Shown here piece by piece: positions 33,335 through 39,049 of a stretch of 40,069 nucleotides of DNA. The position numbers and the translations under genes were made by a program. The stretch is from an uncultured Collinsella sp. Its GTDB lineage: Bacteria > Actinomycetota > Coriobacteriia > Coriobacteriales > Coriobacteriaceae. The stretch lies in the NCBI GenBank assembly GCA_959602645.1, contig CAUGTZ010000022.1, positions 1-40,069 of the forward strand, given 5' to 3'. Positions within the stretch are counted from its first letter, which is position 1. The number at the start of each line of letters is the position of its first letter. The notes under the pieces are model-generated. The model saw only the letters and a program-made list of their open reading frames with translations, did no database searches and had not been told where the DNA came from.

Positions 33335-33342
33335 ACCGCGCG

Positions 33343-34590
33343 CTAGATCAGGTCCTCCGCATCATCGAAGGCGTCGGTGTCGTGGACACCGCAGAAACGG
33401 GAGCCGGGACGAGCCTGGTTGCGGCACTGGATGCCGTCCTCGGACACGTACTCGCAGCGGCGGACGTCCTCGTCCTCCTCGTCACCGATCAGGTCGGCGG
33501 CGGGCTCCTCGTGAACGGGAACGTTCTTGAGGATGTCGGCGGCAAGCGTCTCGGACTTAATGTCGATGTGCCAGCCGGTCAGGCGCGCGGCGAGGCGGGC
33601 GTTCTGGCCCTCCTTGCCGATGGCAAGGGACAGCTGGTCGTCGGGCACGATGACGCCGGCGTAGGCCTTCTCCTCGTCGATGAGGACGCGGGTGACCTTG
33701 GCGGGCGACAGGGCGTTGGCGACGTAGACGGCAGGATCGGCATCCCACAGGATGACATCGACGCGCTCGCCACGGAGCTCGCCCACGACAGCGCGAACAC
33801 GGCTGCCCTTGGGGCCGACGCAGGCACCCACGGGATCCAGACGGTCGTCGAGCGAGTGGACAGCGACCTTGGAACGCTGGCCGGGCTCGCGGGCGATCGA
33901 CTTGATCTGGACGGTGCCCTCATAGATCTCGGGCACCTCCTGCTCAAACAGACGACGCATGAGCTCGGGGTGGGTACGGGAGATGACAATCGGCGGACGG
34001 CTGTGCTCGCCACGAACCGGCTGCAGGTTGGAGTTGGGGTCGCGAACGTCAATGATCACGGCCTTGATATGCTGGTTGTGCAGGTAGCGCTCGCCCATCG
34101 GACGCTCGTTGCGCTCGTTCTCGTAACGGCGCTGATCGAAGTGCGGAAGCTCGGCCTCGACGCCTTCGCGAATCTTGACGATCGTGAAGTCGGGCGTGGA
34201 CTGCAGCACGGTACCGCTGATGAGGTCACCGATGCGGCCGGAAAACTCCTCGTAGATCTGCTCGCGGGCGGAGTTGCGCACGATGGCGTTGATCTCGGCC
34301 TTAGCGTGCTGGGCGGCGATGCGGCTCGTGTTCTTGGGGGTGACGTCGATCTCCTCGAACTCGGTGAAGTTGCCCTCCTCGTCCATGGAATCGTCGATCG
34401 GCTCCAGGCGGTAGACGTAGATCTTGCCGGTGGTGCGGTCGATGGTCACCTTGGCGCCCCACTCAAGATGCAAGATCTCGGCATAGCTCTTGGCGAGCGA
34501 CTGCTCCAGGCGGTCGATCAGGTAGAGCTGGTCGATGTGCTTCTCCTGGCAAAGCTCCATCAGGGCGGACATCATGTCGGATGCTGCCAT
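33343..34590 (-). CDS. nusA: Transcription factor NusA with Cys-rich tail
   Basis: Binds RNA polymerase and nascent RNA, affecting pausing, termination and antitermination. The 415-residue protein has the N-terminal polymerase-binding domain (1-100), the S1 domain (ISGTVLQSTPDFTIVKIREGVEAELP near 124-150), KH1 (PIVISRTHPELMRRLFEQEVPEI) and KH2 (DPVGACVGPKGSRVRAVVGEL, LSLAIGKEGQNARLAARLTGW). After KH2 an acidic linker leads to a C-terminal motif with Cys379, Cys389, Cys400 and His403, absent from classical NusA and probably zinc-binding (inference). AAGGAAAG precedes the ATG, one base after the rimP stop. Confidence 0.95.
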   Translation of the reverse strand: MAASDMMSALMELCQEKHIDQLYLIDRLEQSLAKSYAEILHLEWGAKVTIDRTTGKIYVYRLEPIDDSMDEEGNFTEFEEIDVTPKNTSRIAAQHAKAEINAIVRNSAREQIYEEFSGRIGDLISGTVLQSTPDFTIVKIREGVEAELPHFDQRRYENERNERPMGERYLHNQHIKAVIIDVRDPNSNLQPVRGEHSRPPIVISRTHPELMRRLFEQEVPEIYEGTVQIKSIAREPGQRSKVAVHSLDDRLDPVGACVGPKGSRVRAVVGELRGERVDVILWDADPAVYVANALSPAKVTRVLIDEEKAYAGVIVPDDQLSLAIGKEGQNARLAARLTGWHIDIKSETLAADILKNVPVHEEPAADLIGDEEDEDVRRCEYVSEDGIQCRNQARPGSRFCGVHDTDAFDDAEDLI

Positions 34591-34591
34591 C

Positions 34592-35086
34592 TTACTTTCC
34601 TTCCTTCGCGGGCTTGAAGTCGTAGGTGGGCTTCAACTTGCACTTTTTAACATCAGAGAAATCGAGGGTAACGGACTCGCCGTCCTCGAGCTCGAGGGTC
34701 ACGTTCGACTCGGTGGCGGCGGCAATCTTGCCGGCGTACTTGCGACGGCCCTCGGTGGCGGTGGAGGTGAGCTCGCAGTTTTCGCCCACAAAGCGGGCAA
34801 AATCACTCGGGCGGCGCAGCGGGCGCGCCATACCCGGGCTCGACACCTCGAGCGTATAGCTCGAAGAGATGGGGTCGAGCTCCTCAATCACATCGCCGAC
34901 CCACTTGGTGTTGGCCGTGACGTCGTTGAGCGACAGGCTCTGACCCTCGGCACCCTCGATACGCACGCGCACGCAGGGGGCCTTGGTGGCACCCACGAGC
35001 TCGACGTCGACGATGTCGATATCGTGCTGGGGAGCGACGGCCTCGAGCGCGTCGATGATCGCCTGCTCGGTCTTGGTCTTGACCAT
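34592..35086 (-). CDS. rimP: Ribosome maturation factor RimP
   Basis: Needed for 30S-subunit maturation. The 164-residue protein has the RimP features DIDIVDVELVGATKAPCVRVRIE near 22-44, SLNDVTANTKWVGDVIEELDPI near 52-73, YTLEVSSPGMARPLRRPSDFARFVG near 77-101, and a C-terminal SH3-like part with VTLDFSDVKKCKLKPTYDF. The ATG at 35086 has GGAGG seven bases upstream; an ATG six codons earlier falls inside that ribosome-binding site. First gene of the long rimP-to-rpoD run, preceded by a promoter and an attenuator-like hairpin. Confidence 0.93.
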   Translation of the reverse strand: MVKTKTEQAIIDALEAVAPQHDIDIVDVELVGATKAPCVRVRIEGAEGQSLSLNDVTANTKWVGDVIEELDPISSSYTLEVSSPGMARPLRRPSDFARFVGENCELTSTATEGRRKYAGKIAAATESNVTLELEDGESVTLDFSDVKKCKLKPTYDFKPAKEGK

Positions 35087-35106
35087 TGCGGCACCTCCAT
35101 CCATAC

Positions 35107-35139
35107 AAAAAAGAAGCGGGGCCGAAACCCCACTTCTTT
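35107..35139 (-). promoter_or_regulatory. Attenuator-like terminator in rimP-nusA leader
   Basis: In minus-strand RNA AAAGAAGUGGGG and CCCCGCUUCUUU form a 12-bp stem (one U-G) with loop UUUCGG; the 3' arm runs into six U residues. It lies between the rimP promoter and the rimP ATG, and no minus-strand gene lies upstream within reach, so it must act on the operon's own leader. Bacillus subtilis nusA is autoregulated by a NusA-dependent terminator at the same place. Confidence 0.75.
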
Positions 35140-35163
35140 CAATACAGCTTCATTTGCAAGCAA

Positions 35164-35192
35164 ACTATACCAATAGCTGCGGAAACGTGCAA
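35164..35192 (-). promoter_or_regulatory. Promoter of the rimP-nusA-infB run
   Basis: On the minus strand TTGCAC (35187-35192) and TATAGT (35164-35169) are separated by 17 bp. Start of RNA near 35157, about 70 bases before the rimP ATG and shortly before the attenuator-like hairpin. Confidence 0.75.
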
Positions 35193-35454
35193 GCACAGTA
35201 CGAATCTGCAGGTCAGCGTGCGCACAGCTTCTCCACAAGAATAGGACAATTGACCGAGGAACCCCATGTGGCGCGCCCTCAACAGTCCCAAAACGGGCCA
35301 TGCGTCCCAATCCACAGGTCTGTTCGGACCCCAAGGGCATTCCTCCACGAGCCCTTATCAATCAGACTTACGCTAAGGGACATTCCGCAACAAGCCGGCC
35401 AGCAAGTCGCACAACGACGAACCTTTCCAAATCCTCTACGCCAAGGAGGCACAC
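35193..35454. other. Non-coding gap upstream of the lipoprotein gene
   Basis: No credible gene. It holds an imperfect direct repeat (AAGGGCATTCC near 35333 and AAGGGACATTCC near 35375, each followed by a similar 10 bases) and a small stem (AAGGGC at 35333-35338 with GCCCTT at 35351-35356). No convincing plus-strand promoter for the lipoprotein was seen. Confidence 0.4.
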
Positions 35455-36027
35455 ATGAAACGTCTAGGCACCCCTTGCATAACTGCGCTCGCCATCGCAA
35501 CGTGCTCGTTGGCCCTCTTAGGCTGCGGCAACACGAATGGCAAAACCGGAACATGCGAACCGAACCCTGGCAGCACCAAAGCCATCGAGAAAACGACGCC
35601 ATCGGAAAGCTTCGACAAAATTAACGAAGACATCATCGATCCCCACGGCCTGGGTCCCGACCCCCAAGAACAGTTCCCCATCGACCTTGAGGCAGACGAG
35701 AACGTCCATGTTACCTGCGTGGGCAAGGACACGGATGGCTACGGCGACGCCGTGTTGGTCTTTGCGGTGACCAACAACACCGGTGTCGACATGATGTTTG
35801 GCGATGTGGACTCCTATGCCTACGTCAACGGCGTGGTCCGCGATGTGCGCATGCGCCAGCAGGTCGCAGCGGGCGAGGAAACGCGCGCCATGCTCACCTT
35901 TGTAGGCACCTTCGACGACCCGGACTTTGATGTGAATAACGACCTCAACGACATATACCTCAACATTTGGATGTTCGAAGAGGCAACGGGCAACGTTTAC
36001 TTTAGGGACCTGGTACACATCCCGTAG
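35455..36027 (+). CDS. Predicted lipoprotein of unknown function
   Basis: A 190-residue protein with a lipoprotein signal peptide: MKR, a hydrophobic core to residue 22, and the lipobox LLGC with Cys24 as the lipid-modified residue. After a Ser/Thr/Pro-containing linker, residues 80-185 look like a compact beta-sandwich (HVTCVGKDTDGYGDAVLVFAVTNNTG, then EETRAMLTFVG, then DIYLNIWMFEEATGNVYF), similar in style to extracellular domains of Gram-positive lipoproteins, but I do not recognise the family. It would sit on the outer face of the membrane. AAGGAGG lies five bases before the ATG. It is a lone plus-strand gene between two minus-strand blocks, with its own terminator. Confidence 0.75.
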   Translation: MKRLGTPCITALAIATCSLALLGCGNTNGKTGTCEPNPGSTKAIEKTTPSESFDKINEDIIDPHGLGPDPQEQFPIDLEADENVHVTCVGKDTDGYGDAVLVFAVTNNTGVDMMFGDVDSYAYVNGVVRDVRMRQQVAAGEETRAMLTFVGTFDDPDFDVNNDLNDIYLNIWMFEEATGNVYFRDLVHIP

Positions 36028-36070
36028 AAGACGGTGCGACGCACTGACTAAGCAGGGCATACAACACAAA

Positions 36071-36107
36071 ACGAGGGACGACCCAACCGGATCGCCCCTC
36101 GTCTTTT
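36071..36107. terminator. Terminator between lipoprotein gene and leuS
   Basis: ACGAGGG pairs with CCCTCGT, with a partly paired inner section (CGACC / GGATCG), flanked by AAAA on the left and CTTTT on the right. It sits between convergent genes and can serve both strands. Confidence 0.75.
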
Positions 36108-36131
36108 ATGTGTCAGCTAAGCGCGCAGCGC

Positions 36132-38708
36132 TTACTTGACCACCAAGTTAACCAGCTTGCCGGGCACGCAGATGGCCTTGACGACCGTCTTGCCCTCGAG
36201 CCACTTGGCGACGGCGGCCTCAGCGGCAGCTTGCATATCCTCATTGGAGGCATTGCGGGCCACCTCGACGCGGCCGCGGACCTTACCAAGCACCTGGACG
36301 ACGATCTGCACCGTATCCTCGATGGACTCGGCCAGGTCGAACTCGGGCCAGGCGGCGGTGTAGGCGTTGCCCTCGCAGCCGAGGGCCTCGTGCCACAGTT
36401 CGTCGGCCCAGAACGGGCAGATGGGGGCAAGGACGCTCACGATATCCTTAGCCACGCCGTAGCACAGCGCCTTGTCGCGGGCGGCACCCTCGGTGGCGTT
36501 GAGGTAGGCGCTCGCCGCGTTGACGAGCTCCATGACGGCCGAGATGGCGGTGTTGAACTGGCCACGATCGAAGTCCTCGGTGCACTTGGCGATGGTGCGG
36601 TGACGCTCGCGATAGAGCTTCATCGCGACCTCGTCGAGCGCGGACTTGTCGAAGGCCACGTTGGCGTCGCCGGACTGGACAAGCTGCCAAACGATACGCC
36701 AGGCGCGCTTGATGAAGCGGTTGGCGCCCTCGACGGCCTTGGGATCCCAGTCGAAGTCCTTCTCGGGCGGGGCGATAAACAGGATCGCCAGACGCATGGT
36801 GTCGGCGCCGTAGGGCTCGATGACCGAGCTCGGGGGCACGACATTGCCCTTGGACTTGGACATGGTGTCGCCGTTCTCGTCCTTGACCATGCCCTGGCAC
36901 AGCAGGTTGGTGAAGGGCTCGTCCACACTCAGCAGGCCCAGGTCGCGCAGTGCCTTGGTAAAGAAGCGGCTGTAGAGCAGGTGCAGAATGGCGTGCTCGA
37001 TGCCGCCGATGTAGTTATCGACGGGCATCCAACGGTCGGCGGCCTCGCGGGAGAAAGGCAGCTCGGTGTTGTGCGGGTCGGTATAGCGCAGGTAATACCA
37101 GCTGGAGCAGGTAAAGGTGTCCATGGTATCGGTCTCGCGCTTAGCCGGGCGGCCGCAGACCGGGCAGGTGGTCTCGTAGAACTCCTTGCACTCGGCGAGG
37201 GTCTCGCCGGCGCCCAGGTCAAGGTTCTCGGGCAGCGTCACCGGCAGCTGGTCCTCGGGCACGGGCACGATGCCGCAGTGCTCGCAGTGGATGGCCGGGA
37301 TGGGGTTGCCCCAATAGCGCTGGCGGGAAATGAGCCAGTCGCGCAGACGGAACTCGACCTTACGACGACCGCAGCCCATGGCCTCGAGGTCGGCCACGAT
37401 CGCAGCCTCGCCCTCGGAGTGCTTGCCGCCGCGCATACCGGTGTACTTGCCGGACTGGACCAGCGTGCCCTCGGCAGCATGGGCGCAATCCCAGTCGACG
37501 GTCTCGGCATGGAAGGTATCGATGGTCTCACCGTTAGCCTCGACGGCTGCGCGGTCGTCATCGTCCAGGATGATCGGCACGATCGGCAAATCATACTTGC
37601 GTGCGAACTCAAAGTCGCGCTGGTCGCCGCAGGGAACGGCCATGACGGCGCCGGTGCCGTAGTCGGCAACAACGTAGTCGGCAACCCACACGGGGACCTT
37701 CTCGCCGTTGACCGGGTTCACCACGTAGCGGCCGGTAAAGGCACCGTGCTTCTCGAGGGTGCCCTGGGCACGTTCGACGGCGGAGATATGCTTGGAGTCC
37801 TCGACGATCTTGGTCACGGCCTCCTCGTACTCCGTACCCTCGACGAGCTCGTGCAGACGCGCGTACTCGGGAGCCAGGACAAAGAAGGAGACACCGAAGA
37901 GCGTGTCGGCTCGCGTGGTGAAGACGGTGATCTTACCCTCGTCGTCCTCGATGGGCTCGCCATCCTGGTCGCACAGGGTAAAGTCGACCTCGGCGCCCTC
38001 GGAACGACCGATCCAGTTGGCCTGCATCTGCTTGACGCGCTCGGGCCAGCCGGGGAGCTTCTCCAGGTCATCGAGCAGCTCCTGAGAGTACTCGGTAATC
38101 TTGAAGTACCACTGCTCCAGGTCGCGCTTCTCGGGCTCGGTGCCGCAGCGCCAGCACTTGCCCTCGGTGACCTGCTCGTTGGCCAGAACGGTCTTGCAGG
38201 TGGGGCACCAGTTGACCGGGTTCTTCTTGCGGTAAACCAGGCCCTTTTCCCACAACTTCTCAAAGATCCACTGACCCCAACGGTAATAATCGGGGCTGCA
38301 GGTCTTGACCATGCGATCCAGATCGTAGGAGAAGCCCATACGCTTCATCGTGGCGAGAGCCTGGTCCATGTTCTTATACGTCCAGGCGGCAGCCTGCGTG
38401 TTGTGCTTGATGGCGGCGTTCTCGGCAGGCAGGCCAAAGGCGTCAAAGCCGATGGGGTGCAGCACATCGTAGCCGCGCATGCGGGCCTGACGGGCCATGG
38501 CATCGCCGATGGTATAGTTGCGCGCGTGGCCCATGTGCAGGTCGCCCGACGGATACGGGAACATCTCGAGCACGTACTTCTTGGGCTTGCTGGCGTCGGT
38601 GTCGACGGCAAAGAGGTTGGAGTCCTCCCAGGCCTTCATCCACTTGGACTCAATGGCCTGTGCGTCGTAAGCAGGGATCTCATCCTTATGATCTGTGCAA
38701 TCGCACAT
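36132..38708 (-). CDS. leuS: Leucyl-tRNA synthetase
   Basis: Class I aminoacyl-tRNA synthetase charging tRNA-Leu. The 858-residue protein has the HIGH-type motif HMGH at 58-61 in MFPYPSGDLHMGHARNYTIGD, zinc-binding cysteines (WCPTCKTVLANEQ, CWRCG), the editing domain (TTRADTLFGVSFFVLAPE, GTGAVMAVPCGDQRDFEFA), the Cys pairs CEHC and CPVC, and the KMSKS-type motif TMSKSKGN near 644. The frame is open 59 codons further upstream, but those codons lie in the structured leader; AAAGGAG five bases before the ATG at 38708 and the family N terminus settle the start. Confidence 0.97.
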   Translation of the reverse strand: MCDCTDHKDEIPAYDAQAIESKWMKAWEDSNLFAVDTDASKPKKYVLEMFPYPSGDLHMGHARNYTIGDAMARQARMRGYDVLHPIGFDAFGLPAENAAIKHNTQAAAWTYKNMDQALATMKRMGFSYDLDRMVKTCSPDYYRWGQWIFEKLWEKGLVYRKKNPVNWCPTCKTVLANEQVTEGKCWRCGTEPEKRDLEQWYFKITEYSQELLDDLEKLPGWPERVKQMQANWIGRSEGAEVDFTLCDQDGEPIEDDEGKITVFTTRADTLFGVSFFVLAPEYARLHELVEGTEYEEAVTKIVEDSKHISAVERAQGTLEKHGAFTGRYVVNPVNGEKVPVWVADYVVADYGTGAVMAVPCGDQRDFEFARKYDLPIVPIILDDDDRAAVEANGETIDTFHAETVDWDCAHAAEGTLVQSGKYTGMRGGKHSEGEAAIVADLEAMGCGRRKVEFRLRDWLISRQRYWGNPIPAIHCEHCGIVPVPEDQLPVTLPENLDLGAGETLAECKEFYETTCPVCGRPAKRETDTMDTFTCSSWYYLRYTDPHNTELPFSREAADRWMPVDNYIGGIEHAILHLLYSRFFTKALRDLGLLSVDEPFTNLLCQGMVKDENGDTMSKSKGNVVPPSSVIEPYGADTMRLAILFIAPPEKDFDWDPKAVEGANRFIKRAWRIVWQLVQSGDANVAFDKSALDEVAMKLYRERHRTIAKCTEDFDRGQFNTAISAVMELVNAASAYLNATEGAARDKALCYGVAKDIVSVLAPICPFWADELWHEALGCEGNAYTAAWPEFDLAESIEDTVQIVVQVLGKVRGRVEVARNASNEDMQAAAEAAVAKWLEGKTVVKAICVPGKLVNLVVK

Positions 38709-38730
38709 ATCAGCTCCTTTAATCTTGCTG

Positions 38731-38849
38731 GGGTCGGACGGCTTAGCTTTATTCGCTACTGCGGACAGTCCTGCGCAAGACGAAGAGCACATTAAGTGCT
38801 CTTCTTTGCGTGCGGAACTTGTAGCAAACAAAGCTAAGCCGCCCGACCC
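38731..38849 (-). ncRNA. Candidate structured leader RNA of leuS
   Basis: A 119-nt foldback in the leuS 5' untranslated region. Arms 38821-38849 and 38731-38759 (29 nt each) pair without a break in leuS-sense RNA, with three G-U pairs; these positions would be A-C mismatches in the opposite strand. Inside is a second hairpin (GAAGAGCAC/GUGCUCUUC, loop UUAAU) with a 5-bp extension. The 3' arm ends 10 bases before the Shine-Dalgarno. No T-box consensus and no U-tract are present. Function unknown; control of leuS translation or RNA stability is inferred. Confidence 0.6.
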
Positions 38850-38866
38850 TAAGGTTGACTCGCATG

Positions 38867-38875
38867 ATGATAGCA
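38867..38875 (-). promoter_or_regulatory. Extended -10 promoter of leuS
   Basis: The minus strand reads TGCTATCAT. RNA would start near 38860, about 11 bases before the long leader helix. No good -35 box; the -35 zone falls inside the hairpin at 38884-38918. Confidence 0.5.
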
Positions 38876-38883
38876 AATACAAC

Positions 38884-38918
38884 AAGCGAGATGTCTGCGA
38901 CTTGCAGGCATCTCGCTT
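38884..38918. terminator. Strong hairpin upstream of leuS
   Basis: AAGCGAGATG and CATCTCGCTT flank a further CTGC/GCAG pairing around GACTT, giving a stem of 15 pairs if a U-G at 38894/38908 is counted; that wobble exists only in plus-strand RNA. TTATCT follows on the plus strand. Probably an old terminator of a gene once next to leuS, now separated by the IS element (inference). Confidence 0.5.
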
Positions 38919-38945
38919 TATCTAAAAAGAGCCTTGATTGGCAAC

Positions 38946-38998
38946 TTCATCCGAACACTTCCCACATTCATCCGCACATGTGCGGGTGAATGTGGGAA
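38946..38998. repeat. Iterated 12-bp motif at the IS30 left end
   Basis: TTCATCCGAACA (38946-38957), TTCATCCGCACA (38967-38978) and an inverted copy (38979-38990, complement TTCACCCGCACA). The last two sit within a 40-bp palindrome (38959-38998) with one mismatch. Direct copies are 21 bp apart. Likely transposase-binding end sequence of the following element. Confidence 0.6.
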
Positions 38999-39049
38999 TC
39001 CGATACCCTGAGGGCCGGACCGGCCGGCCCCGGGAGATCGGAGGACGGC

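Noticed and set aside
35279..35602. A 107-codon minus-strand frame opposite the lipoprotein start
   Set aside because: Cys/Trp-rich translation without family features, overlapping a gene with a clear lipobox and ribosome-binding site.
36108..38795. An 895-codon plus-strand open frame opposite leuS
   Set aside because: It mirrors leuS almost exactly; high G+C and codon bias make stops rare on the antisense strand. The translation is low-complexity and matches no family, while leuS is unmistakable. Similar antisense frames oppose infB (30666-33290), ftsH (680-1984), recG and nusA and were dropped for the same reason.
38709..38860. T-box riboswitch in the leuS leader
   Set aside because: The conserved T-box sequence and an antiterminator/terminator pair with a U-tract are absent. 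The leader is one long hairpin instead.
38749..38865. Leu-containing leader peptide (ATG at 38865, 38 codons) for attenuation of leuS
   Set aside because: The predicted start of RNA lies downstream of this ATG, there is no Shine-Dalgarno, and the Leu codons are scattered rather than clustered. The frame is probably chance.
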